NCBI GenBank assembly: GCA_025345505.1
Contig: JANVCC010000018.1
Coordinates: 57,247,341-57,311,340 of the forward strand
DNA from: Todiramphus chloris collaris
Lineage: Eukaryota > Chordata > Aves > Coraciiformes > Alcedinidae
Direction: 5' to 3'
Length of the DNA: 64,000 bases
A model generated the notes under the pieces. It worked only from the letters and a program-made list of their open reading frames with translations, searched no databases and was not told the DNA's origin. Both the position numbers and the translations under genes were made by a program. Positions within the stretch are counted from its first letter, which is position 1. Every line of letters starts with the position of its first letter. Shown here piece after piece: positions 12,401-23,900 of the stretch.

Positions 12401-14261
12401 AGTCACTAACACCATACACACCACAGTTCATATTCCCAGATATTCCTGTTTCCCTTCCCTTAACACCTAGGATCTGTATTAAGTTAATCAACTCCTCCCA
12501 TATATTGCTGAGTTAGTCTTTTTCTTCATATCAAACACACCTAAAGACGTCATTAACCAAACCTTTTCCTGTGCTTTTTCACATTGCTTTTAAAGCCCAC
12601 AGGTCTTTAAAGAATTGGGAGTATAGGGCTTTTTCACCTCCTCCCCATCCCAGAGAAGCACTGGGAAGAAAAAAAGAGCAGTTGCAATTGTTTCCCTTTG
12701 TAATGTAGTTACCGTCAACATGCTTAAGACACTCATCAGACTTTGAATGGCAAATGGCAAGAAGCTTGCTTTCAGAGATGCCAGCTCTGAAAAGGGTGGG
12801 ATGTGTTGGTCAAGCCATTTTGTGTAAATTTGAAACTAGTCCTTGAAATCTTTTCTGCTGAGAAGCTGAAATGAGTTACGGAGAGAATACCATGTCCCAT
12901 CCCTTCCTGCTTAGCTTCAGCCTCTGCAAAGATGTAGAATATAAAAGAGAGAAGAGGAAAAAACATCATCAAAACCAAGAATTTAACAAAAAATCAAACC
13001 AACAAAATGGAGCAACCCAAACTGTATTTTGGAACAGGCATTATACAATGTCCATTTGTTGGATCCCAGTCAATGTACAAAGACCATTGAAAGAAGAAGA
13101 AAACCAATCCAGTAAGGATATGGAGTCTAGTCTGAAAAACAGTCTTGAAAAAGATGAGTAACTTGTCCTCCTTACATGTTTTTGTGGCCTGTGACAAGTA
13201 CAGAATAGACACCTCACTGGGAAACTGAAGGTAATGAGCAAGATCAGGACATCATTATACCGTGATGAGTCTTTGCATGACCAAGTAGATGTGTGGCTTG
13301 AAGTCTTAAAAGGGAAGATGTTAAAAATGCAAGCTTGTATGTGTATTTCATCGAAGTAATTGTCAATGGTTTATTATCTTCTTTTCCCAGAGGCATTTAC
13401 TATTTCAATCTTTATTTTGGCATGCTGGACTGTAGACACAGGTAGCAACTTGCAGAGCATGTGCCCCTCCCCTCCCCAATTTTTGCAGGTTTCCCCAAAT
13501 ACTAAATGGTGTACGACTCTGAAGCTATTTCATTTACCAAATTGGCTTACGTTTTCAGGAAAGTCAGAATTCTTCTCAGTCTTCAAAATCTTCCCTTACA
13601 GTGGCTCCCCTGAGGCCACAGTCAAGCAACTACCTCTTTGAGTGCTCTCCCAAAATGCTTTCCCTCTCTCCCCCCACCCCAGTGTCTAATGTTGCTTTAC
13701 TGAGTAAAAATTTTCTTCTTCTAAGAAAATAAAAACAAACCAAAACCATAATTATGTTAAAAAACAAGCATTGGAAAGAAGCCTGTGAAGTAGTACTCAG
13801 CTCACAACCATGAAAGCAAGGGCTGAGATCATGCCTGTGAAATCACATCTGAGCTATAACTTACTCTCATGTTGACTTCTCTCATTTGTTGCTTGTTCTC
13901 AAAACTACAATAGGGACTATCTGAACGATCATGTTCAGCATTGCAGTAGTGTTGTTCCCCTTCTTTTCTTGTCCACCAATGAAATATGGTATCACAAAAA
14001 TTTTACCTTGTGGGCTTCAAGGCAGCTAACTGCCTGAGTCCAAAAATCAAGTGGAGTTAGTTCATAGGTCATAAAATGAGGTATGTGAACTGATTCTCAA
14101 GTCTGCCTGTGCTAAGTCTAGTTTTGGGGGATGATTATTTTCTAAATTTTTCATGACACCTACTCGTATCTCTCCTTTATTGAAGGAGCTGCTCACATGG
14201 CCATTTTTTTCCTTGACACTGTCCCTTGCTCAGCATTTGTCATCCTCAGTGTCCTAAACTG

Positions 14262-14490
14262 AATCACAGAATGGTAGGATTTGGAAGGGACCTCTGGAGA
14301 TCATCTAGTGCACTCCCCCTGCCAAAGCAGGTTCACCTCAAGCAGGTTGCCCAGGAACGTGTCCAGGCGAGTTTTTAAAGTCTCTAGAGGAGACTCCGTG
14401 GCCTCTCTGGGCAGCCTATTCCAGTGCTCTGTCACCTTCTGTTCAACCCTGCTTGACCACAAGCACAACCTACTCTCAGTATTTGAACTT
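14262..14490 (-). mobile_element. CR1 LINE 3' fragment
   Basis: The plus strand begins gaatcacagaatggtagga and continues with a phrase typical of inverted CR1 3' ends (agggacctctggagatcatc, then ggcagcctattccagtgct). It is the terminal 0.2 kb of a CR1 in reverse orientation. The right boundary is fuzzy. Confidence 0.9.
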
Positions 14491-15208
14491 TTTCACTGAC
14501 GAGGATACGCAGATTTTTTATTTCCTTCCATATATTTCATCATTGCATGCTTTTTTTGGAAATTCCCATCTTGTCTAGATTTTTTTTTTTTGAACTCTCC
14601 ATCCTGCCTGTCCTTACTTCCAAAGCCAGTGCTTTCTATGTTGCCCAAATAACCAGAGAACAAGATTCCTATCTTCATGCTGATTGCAGTCAGTTCACTG
14701 ACTATTTTATTCTCTTCACTTGCACAAAGTTATAAATCCCACTGTGCAAAAGCAAAAGGCTTATTACTTGGGCCTTTGTGCATTGTAGTTCCCCCATAAA
14801 CGCACTATAGCATCCATCATACCTGTACCTGCTACCTTTAATCCAGATACCAACATTTTACTTGCATTTAAGGACAGACTGCTGCAAGCTGTGACTCCGA
14901 CTACTTAAAGGACTATCATCTTAGAAAGGGTCTGTGTTAAGCAAGGGTATTATTTGAAGTAAACAAGTCCCTGAAAGGAAGGCACACTGAAGTAAAAACA
15001 AAACCTGCACTTCTTCCCTGTTTCTTAAAAGAATTTTTTAAAAGCCTTCGCCACAGACAAAACCACACAGCTATTTTCTCACAGCTGTAATTACAGCTCA
15101 CTGTCACACTTGCTGAACCAGCTTATCTCACTGAAGGAGAAATATTCGAAGAATCTATGCTATACATTGTGCTTTTAGGCTCCATTTCTGTCCTCATCCC
15201 TGAAGCTG
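14491..15208. other. Intergenic, nothing recognised
   Basis: AT-rich sequence between two CR1 copies of opposite orientation. No feature was seen. Confidence 0.6.
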
Positions 15209-15366
15209 TTCTGCCCAGGGAGGTGGTGGAGTCACCATCCCTGAAGGTGTCCAAAAAAAAGGTGGATGTGGTGCTTCGGGACATGGTCTAGTGGTTATGG
15301 TGGTGTTGGGTAGAAGGTTGGACTTGATGATCTTGGAAGTCTTTTTCAACCTTAACAATTCTATGA
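15209..15366 (+). mobile_element. CR1 LINE 3' fragment
   Basis: Plus-strand CR1: it begins with the end of ORF2 (ctgcccagggaggtggtgga, i.e. LPREVVESPS-like), goes through aggttggacttgatgatctt and ends in the tail caattctatgacc. It is heavily 5' truncated. It lies 0.7 kb from the inverted CR1 at 14.3 kb. Confidence 0.92.
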
Positions 15367-18300
15367 CCCGTGAGAACTACTGCTCAAAAGCTGCTGTATT
15401 TCTTAATGCAAGGTAAGCTGGAAACCTGGATCATTTTGGAAGATGAAACTAAGCAGCAACCTGTTTATACAGTTTAAACTGCATCAACCGAAGCTTCAGT
15501 GACATAATTTTGTGCAACTGAAAAGGCTGCAGCAGTGCCGCAGCTTCCTAAATCTATGATTTCTACCTAAGTCAGAAAGAAGGCACACACTCCTTCAGCA
15601 GGTGGTTTCAAGCATTTTGGTAAATAGAGGCAATTTTGTGTTGCTAATCTGTATCATCAAGTTTCATAACAACATCTTCTGAAACTGGGGAAAAGGTTAC
15701 AGCACCACGTTGTCTGCAGAAGATAGCTCGGGCTGTGGGTCCAGATGGGCTATTTATTGTACCTGCTCATGGATACAGCAAATGGATCAGAAAGACTAAT
15801 AAAACACCAGTAGTAAGGCTTAATGTCCTTGACTGTAAACGAACTGGGATTTCACCTGCTGGAACTTAAGCAAAACAAATGTCTTTCAAAACTTTTCTGA
15901 AATTTACCATAGTTTGGCTCTGTGGCTCCTACAAAAACAAGCTCACTCCAGCTACCTGAAAAGAGAAACTCTAAAGATACTATAATCTCGGGTTTCATGT
16001 TTGCTCTTGGGAGAGCAAAATGACAGCAACTTTCTTCAGTATTTCAGGACTCGGCAAAATACTGTGTCATTTCAGTGACTATTCTACAAAAGATCAGATA
16101 TACAAAAAAAAAAAAGAAAAGTTTTCCACTGTGAAATGGAAAGAGCTCACACTGGTTTGCACCTGGCAGGAAAATGCACACATATTATCACAAGCTGAAG
16201 GTACTGTGTTTTGCCAGATGCCATTTTTGTGCTTGTTACCAAAAAGCTCCAGGGTATTTCAAGGCTTGCTGAAAGATCATGTTTCAGTTCCATGTCCAGA
16301 AGAAAGGGTTTGGTGATGTCTTGTTTGTTTTTGGTTTTTTTTGTTTGTTTGTTTTTATAGTGTTTTTTTTTTTTAACATATACTTCATTTTTTCTGCTTA
16401 GTGGGGATCTGAAAAATCTCTGAGCATATGGGGATTTCAAATTTATCTTGATGCAGTTTGTGAAGTCAGGACTATATTCTGATCCAGATGGAAGCTAGAA
16501 AGGGTTACAAAAGACTATTGAAATCTAGCTTTTTTATCTCAACACGGCACAAAAACATCTGTTCTTTGTTGGCCAAGACACAGTTAATAAATGTTATTAT
16601 TAGATAAGCATCCTATTGTGCCTATCATCATACATGCCAATCTCTGCATAAATTAGGACTCTAAACCCAACAGCAGGGAAAGAATTAATTCCTGAGAAGT
16701 GTGGGCCAAAATAACATTTATGCCTGTCAACCATCACCACAATCTCACATCATTCTTTTACTTAGCCTTAAAGGAAAAGGATCCAGCAAGCTTAAAATAA
16801 TTTAGAAACACTTCTATATTGTCTGCATCTCAAATTTTGCTCAAACAGAGCCTCTAGTTAAACAAACAAACAAGGTTTTGCTGCTTAAAGTTGAAAGAAT
16901 ATTTATGGGACCAAACTTCTGCATGTTCTGGAAGTCTCATCTTCAGCACACACTATCTGTTTCTAGCAGATTATTCAGCCCCAGAAGGTAAAGGCGTAAA
17001 TGAACATTCACAGATACCCTTGACTATTGTGGATCTGCAGAGGTTACAGACCTTTGACTGTTTAACAAAGGAAGAGCACTAGCAATAAACCACCACAAAG
17101 ATTCTTTTGTGAGATTAGGATCACTTACCTCAATTCAGACCTCTATGTGACACAGGAAAGTACAGCAGAAAATGAGTTACTTTTCAGTACAGAGCAGGGC
17201 ATTATAAAAGCAGCTTTTACATTTATTTCAAGATCTCAGGGTTTCTTCTGACACAGCAGCAGAATGAAGCTTAAAAGAGGCCCTTTATACAGTCATTTGT
17301 CAGTCCAGGTGGCCTGGCCATGCAATGATTCTGCAACATTTTTTCTCAGGCTGCCCCTTCCTTGTCCTTTAATATTTCAGTTCACGTTGGAGGCTCAATG
17401 ACACAGCACTTGCCTATCATTTCATTCCCAGTGTTGACCTGTGCTTTTGGAAATTGTTAACCCATTTGCAAGAGCATGCTCCTGCAGTAGCTTTTGCTTT
17501 CATGTTTCTCTACGGAATATTCTGTTCCTTAACGTAGTACCTTGCGCAAGGCAAGGACATACCATAAACTACACAATTCTATTATCTGAGCAACTTCCTG
17601 AATGAAATGAATCCCAGTAACTGCTTGCATATATTAAGGACACTAAGCTTCAAGCTTATGCCTGTGTCTATTTTCCAGGAAAACAAAGCCTCTTTCTAAG
17701 CTCTTGTTTCCTGATGGCAGCATTTACCCAGGAAGCAGGAAATGTAAATTCTAGGATGTCATTGACCAGATGGGGTTTGATCTCTCAGGACCCAGATAAA
17801 AATTCAAAAACTCTGTCTCCTCTGCTGGAGCTTTGTCACTATGAACAGGGAAGGCAGGTTCAGAGGGCTAAAAAACCAACAAATGCTGCCATACAGGGTG
17901 CTGAGGTATAGTAGCTTTTGTTTTAGCAGACTTCAGTCTCCATGACAGTGCTTTAGATAATTCCAAGGAAGTAAGGTACTCAAGGCCTGACGCAGTTGTT
18001 CAGCACTGGATCCTAAGATCTGGTTATTTAGGGAAAATTCAAAAAGTTTGAACGCATCACTGAGTTACTGTTCCTGGGAAGAAGCTGCCAGCCCATTACA
18101 ATACTGGTGCTGGTGGCTTTTCACCACCTTAGGGAGGAAACTATTGCCCTCTTCAAGTGCCCAAGGTCAGTAATACTTTTCTCCCTCTGGTGTACACTTC
18201 CTTTATGAGAAATACCTGTTCTCCCTCTGGGGCAGGTTTTCATGGTTTCACCACTTCTCTTTCTTCTTCTTGCACAGGTATAAGAAAAGCATACAAGAGC

Positions 18301-19170
18301 ATCATCTATCCAGGGAAACAGAGATGGTGCTCCCAGAAGACAAAACTGGAAGTTGCTGCCGCTGGGTGAGATACGAGAGGGAAGAGCTGCCACAGTGAAA
18401 GAAAACTGTCTCTTCCTGATTTTATACTGAAAAGCTGATTCTAATACTGTCTTTTGCCTAAGAGAGCTCCAAGACACACCATTACTGGAGAAAATTTCGT
18501 ATCTGCTTCTCCCAAATCATATTCCCTCTGCATACTTTTCCTGGGCCTTGCAAAGAAGAACTTTCTGCAAGTTTTCCAATCACAAGCCATTGCAAAAGCT
18601 CATTAGGTCATCACAGTCAGTTACAGTTGCAGAAACGACGTCACTCCTGGAGTACTTGAACAACATTGGCAGAGTTCCCCATTACAGAATAACCACTGGA
18701 GCTATAACACCTTCTAGCTGACGGGGGTGCTCCCACAGAGGACTCCTGTGCAGGTACAGTGTGCTGTGATGACAGGATTCATATTGGCATTTGCACCACT
18801 TATGCTCACAGGGGCAACTGGACACAAAGATCTTACCAATGATTGTGAAGTAATGATGGGGACAGACCCCACTGTCCACAACACGTGAGCCCTCCCTGAA
18901 ATTAAGTATTCATTCAGCCTAATGATAATGCTACACTTTTGATCAGGTAAGAAAAAAAAAAATGCCAAAACACAAAAAACACTCTGGTCAGTGCAGAATG
19001 TGCCTTTGCATTCCACAGTTCTGAGAACTACTCACCTCATCTGTCAAAAAATTAATCTAGACTTCTAGACTAATCTTCTCAACACCCTTTATGGACAGGA
19101 GAGGAAAGTACTTCCAGAGTTCACTTCATTTAGTCCCAGACACATGCCTAACAGGCAGGATGCATCAGTT
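15367..19170. other. Intergenic sequence downstream of PTPRK, no gene found
   Basis: AT-rich sequence with no recognised exon or repeat. Hypothetical frames at 16020-16316 and 18121-18477 have no similarity that I recognise. Confidence 0.55.
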
Positions 19171-19188
19171 GTTTTCAAACCCAATTTG

Positions 19189-19194
19189 TTTATT
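19189..19194 (-). terminator. PTPRK: Candidate distal poly(A) signal of PTPRK
   Basis: AATAAA on the minus strand, followed about 30 nt later by the GU-rich stretch tgttaggcatgtgtctggg. It would give a 3' UTR of about 1.77 kb. The choice between this and the 19,723 signal cannot be made by eye. Confidence 0.4.
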
Positions 19195-19722
19195 TTGCTG
19201 TTCATAGCTAGGAACTAACGATAGGTGACAAAAGAAGAGGAATATTTTTTTTTCCCCCGAGGTGGAGCTATGCAATACATATGCAATACATTCCTGAAGT
19301 AAAGGAAGAAACTTAGGGCATAAAGATGACATGAGTCTTCTCAAGTACTCCCTGAAACACTGAGGTGAACAATAACATAGTTCCCTCTTGAGATTTTTCC
19401 TTATCCAAATGAGGATTGTCCGGTCTGGTCTTGACTGATCTTCCGGACAAGAATGACTCCTTAACAAGGACAGTAAGTGAGAAGGTATCAAAACAAGAAA
19501 TAATATAAAATAATCTTTAAATAAAAGTTTAATCCACTCTTACTTTACAGATTATTTAAAAGCACCTTATAATTTTACTGTCAGTTCTAAAAAAGACCAA
19601 CAAGAGACTGGAATGATTTTACCTGGTAAAATATAGGAAATCTTGTGAACAAACAGATACAAGCTAAGCGAAAGCACAGTAATATTTTGTACACCACAAC
19701 TATAATCAGAATCTGGCATTGG

Positions 19723-19728
19723 TTTATT
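19723..19728 (-). terminator. PTPRK: Candidate poly(A) signal of PTPRK
   Basis: AATAAA on the minus strand, followed within 30 nt by the GU-rich stretch tagttgtggtgtac. It would give a 3' UTR of about 1.24 kb, in the range I recall for the mammalian transcript. Confidence 0.45.
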
Positions 19729-20775
19729 CAAATTTTGCTTTCTTGGAAGCAAAGCTTACATGTTCGTAAACATCAAAATAAACATTGCTTAATTTTACAA
19801 TTTGCTAAACAAATACTTTTTTACCCTGAAGGGCATATGCAGAGCCATCTATTTGTGTGGCAGTTCTCCCGTTGACCTGTGCTTCAGTATTTTTTTAAAT
19901 GATTGGTTCCCTTACAGTTTTAATGGTGCTTAAAAATGTCTTCCAATATTGTGCAAGTCATAGGCAGGGCCATTTTGATGCGTGCCCTTCCTTACATAGT
20001 TTTTTGAGCAGTACTTAACTAATGCAACTGTGAAAAACTATACATTTTCAGAAAAATGTTTGGATTTGGTCCTGTAGTTAAAGACCTTCTATAACTGAGT
20101 TGTTTACATGGATTTGAATCACAAGCATGTACACAACAAAACCACTATACCAATGTTTCTTGGTCTATGCATAAAAAGTATGTCTCCTACTTACACTAAA
20201 ACATACAAAAAATAAACTACAAAAATTGTTTACACTTGATTTCAGCAAAAAAAGCTTTCTTCAAGAAAAATGATTCTTCTTTTTTCAGCCATCAAAAAAG
20301 GAATGCAAGTAAACAATAAATACATGTGCTTTCTTTGTATAGACATATTTACACTTGAGTCTTTGGCTTATGTTTAAGTTTCTTTATAAAGATCTTTATG
20401 TGATCCAGCCATCATTGCACATTAAAACAAAATAAGCCATGTTTTTTCTTCTTTTACTATATATAATATATATATGCAACACTTGAAACGTATAAAGAAT
20501 GAACCTTACTATCAATTTGCACTGTTATTGTACTTTAACAAGGTATCAAAAGAAAAAGAAAAAAAAAAGAAAAAAAGGAAAAATTAATACCATATAGGAA
20601 ATATTGATACATGCAACAGATGGTTGCTCTACTGTAATTGAGAGACGGCTGCATATACAAACACTGAGAAGTCCTAATTTGCGCAAATCCCTTCTGACTC
20701 TGGTTTTCATTAAATAGTATTTATGTGGCACTAAATGTTGATACTGTATACAAGCATAGAAACAGATTGAGTTCT

Positions 20776-20781
20776 TTTATT
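20776..20781 (-). terminator. PTPRK: Candidate proximal poly(A) signal of PTPRK
   Basis: AATAAA on the minus strand only about 165 nt past the stop codon. The downstream sequence is not strongly GU-rich, so it is a weak alternative site giving a very short 3' UTR. Confidence 0.2.
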
Positions 20782-20943
20782 AAGATACACAACTTCATAA
20801 GAAAAATACTTTGCATTTAAAATTTAAAATCCCTCCCACCCCACCCTCCTCCCCTAAAATCTTTCTTCACAGGATCAAGAACTGTTGTCAAAACAGCGTA
20901 TTGAGATTCATGTATTTGGTGAACTTTGTCACATCCATTCCGA

Positions 20944-20997
20944 CTAAGAGGATTCCAAGTACTCCAGTGCAACATCGTAGCAGAAGCGATATTGCTC
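20944..20997 (-). CDS. PTPRK: PTPRK last coding exon, C-terminus
   Basis: Acceptor ccccttaaag is followed by 17 codons, [17 protein letters not shown], and the stop TAG at 20,944-20,946. It enters in phase 0. This end is diagnostic for PTPRK. Confidence 0.96.
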   Translation of the reverse strand, partial: EQYRFCYDVALEYLESS

Positions 20998-23900
20998 CTT
21001 TAAGGGGAAAGAGGGAAATAAAAGCAACAAAGAAGTTAAATTAAGATTAAGATTCTTAAGTCATAGCAGCAATATCTACAGACAAGAATAGTCTTTGTTA
21101 ACTACTATGCAATTTTAACTTCAAGCCTGACATGCTTGGGTTTTCTTTTATTTTTTTTTTCTTTTATTTTTTTTCCCCTCTCCCTATTACATCACTGTAT
21201 TACCGATTCTGATTTAAAAACTCACCCTAACCAATGAACTGGAAAAAAACCCTGACAATGAAATGCAGTGACTTGTTTCTCTTATTTTTCCAAGATTGTT
21301 TATCAAACACAAAAAGTTCTCCTATCAGTCAGAGCATTCTTGCCATGAAAACACCTTGACTCTGATATACGATTTTTACTTAAGTTAGCTCATACTGAGC
21401 AGTTAACCAGTGCTTGCTGCTTGAACAGCCAGGGAATGGCTAGGGAATACTGAGCTGTGACACTAAGCTGCTCTGGGCCCACAGCCCATTTGTACAACAT
21501 GTTCAAGACATCAGATGCACATTTAAAAGAGAAGTTACAGCTCAAGTTTTCATCATGGTTAGTATTTCTCCTTAACAAGGCTGCTGTTCAGAGCTGATAC
21601 TGGGGGAGAGGGAGGAGGAAGGAGAGAGGAGAGGGCAAGAAGGAGAATTAAAACCAAGCAAATGAATACAATCTCTATTGTCATTGTGACCTAACAAAAT
21701 GAATCTGCTTTTGTGATTTATTTTTGTTTGCAAAGGAAGACAGTGTGATCCACTAGCAGGAAGTGGTGGGGATATCTTAAAGGCTTTACCGTGCTGCTCA
21801 TTTCTGTTATCTGATCATGTTGCTGAATGTAGGGCACATGACAGTGTTATATATTGGACTTCCTGGTTTGTTTTCTAACGACTCAACAGCCGCTGCTATT
21901 CAAGAGTTCTGAGTAAGAACCCACGCAACAGAAACATGTAACTACAGAAATTCAGTAACTGCAGATTAAAGCTACAATGGAATGCAGAACTGTTTTGAAA
22001 TAAAATAGAAGTTTACAGACCATTTATCAGAAACACGCACAATCTACCTTGGCCTCCCTTTACAGTGACACGAGTAATTTTCCATGTGATCTGACCTGTT
22101 TCCTTCACAGCAATGAACTGAGATCTAGGTAGCAATTCAATATGTTGTGTCTCAGACATCTATGCTGCACCAAACTGCAAGGTATTTGCAGCAAAAGAAG
22201 TACTTTCCCCAATTTCACTGCTGCTACAGGATGCTCTGTCTGTTAACTTTTTAACCATCTTAATTTATGTGGCGGTAAGGGATGGAAGTAATGTACAATA
22301 ATAAAGCAAATCGTGCCATAGAAGCTACTCAATACCAAGCAAACATTGACACCTGGAAAAAAGAGGAATATGGGAAGAGGCAGCTACAGCCTTTTTGTTC
22401 AGTATGCAAGTTCACAAAGGTCAGAAGCAATTTTCACTATGCATAAACTGCAAAACATTTTTAATTTCAATTGCCATCCCTGATTTTTATGCTGTAGGCA
22501 GCCATCTGGCTGAAAAGTGACGCTGGCTGCTGGTAGTGTGAGAGTCAAATGGCAGAAACTTCTAAACGCTGTCTAACCTGCTTTCACAGTCACCTACAGG
22601 AAGAAAAAAATCCACTTGGGAGAGTATTTTTAAAGGCTTTCCACAATGTTCAGCTTTTGTGACTGAATTGATCACACGGATGGATGTGTACTCATACTGC
22701 ACGCATAAAGATTGACCTGAGGGGTGAAGGTTATTTTGATTTCTGGTAACGTACATACAAATATTTAGTCTTGGGATTTTGCTTGTTCAGGCTCATATTC
22801 TTTATATTATTTTATTCCTTATATGGTTTATCATTTAGGTTAACAGTTGGACTTGATGAACCTAAGGTTTTTTTCCAACCTAAACAATTCTATGACTCTA
22901 CATTCATTTCCAAGATACTAGATCAAAGTCTTTAATTTAAAAGTTCTGAGGTATTGTTTTGACTATTACAAATCTGAGTATCAAACATTACCATTATTCA
23001 GTACAAATTCCAAAATAGTAGTTCTTATTAAGAAGCAAAATATTCCCATCTCCAGCTACTATTATGGACTTTACAGCTAATTCCTATCAAGAAGAAGTGC
23101 CTCTTCTATAAAATTTCAAGACAGTTTGTGCCAGCATGACACAGTGTAACTTCTCTTCAAATAGACCAGGTTATTTTGGGAGATTAAAATGCATTCTGTT
23201 AACTCGGAATGTTTTCTATGAAAAAGAATAGTACCACTACAAGAAAAGTTGTGTAAATATTTAGCCTGGCTTCTCATGATGCTGACTTCTGTGTACACTA
23301 AATAAATTTCCACCACAGGATGTAACATTTCCCAACCTTATGCTCACACCAAGAATGAGACCATCCTCTCTAAGATGCTCACACCAAGACTGACACCATC
23401 CTCTGCTCAGTCTATACAACAAGGGGAGCCCAAGACACAAAAATTATTTCCCTTTCTTCTTGTGGTCCAATGTAGATTTGCTCTGTTTTGTGGGCACAGG
23501 TCACACAAGACAGCCTCTGGCTCCCCAGTTGTTTTCAGTAGCCCTGATGGGCTGGTGCTTACCGGAGTTTCTACCATGTTGGGCTTACTGTTCCGCAAAG
23601 TCTTCACAGCATGGAAAACGTCCACCACATTCTGCCTTTTTACCATCTCAACCACAATGCCAATGGCACAGAACATCCCACTCCGGCCACCACCATTTCT
23701 GTATGCAAGGAAAAGAGCTAGTTAAATGTCACTACTGAGTGAGAGAGCATTCAAAACACATTTCTGTTCTTTCACTCTTTAAACATGAGTGATTCATGAG
23801 TCCCAGAGTGACACTGGGCTTTAGAAACCTCCTTGCAGCTCCAGTGAGTTTAGTCTGAGATATTTGCTGCTTCTGACCTTCCTCTCAATACTACTTTTGA

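Larger units (their letters stand above)
5971..14261. other. Intergenic between THEMIS and PTPRK, no gene found
   Basis: About 8.3 kb of AT-rich sequence. It contains an A-rich run (about 8610-8643) and a CT/T tract (9439-9488). Open frames reach about 140 codons (for example 11919-12335) but show no recognised domain and no plausible spliced structure. Confidence 0.6.
19705..20943 (-). other. PTPRK: PTPRK 3' UTR (left end uncertain)
   Basis: AT-rich sequence directly after the PTPRK stop codon. It has several poly-A/poly-T runs and a Pumilio-type element, TGTAAATA, on the minus strand at 20,346-20,353. The left end depends on which poly(A) signal is used and could lie near 19,170. Confidence 0.5.
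20998..23562 (-). other. PTPRK: PTPRK last intron
   Basis: A 2.6 kb intron. It contains a short CR1 end at about 22,840 and a 35-bp tandem duplication at 23,340-23,409. No cassette exon was seen. Confidence 0.9.
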
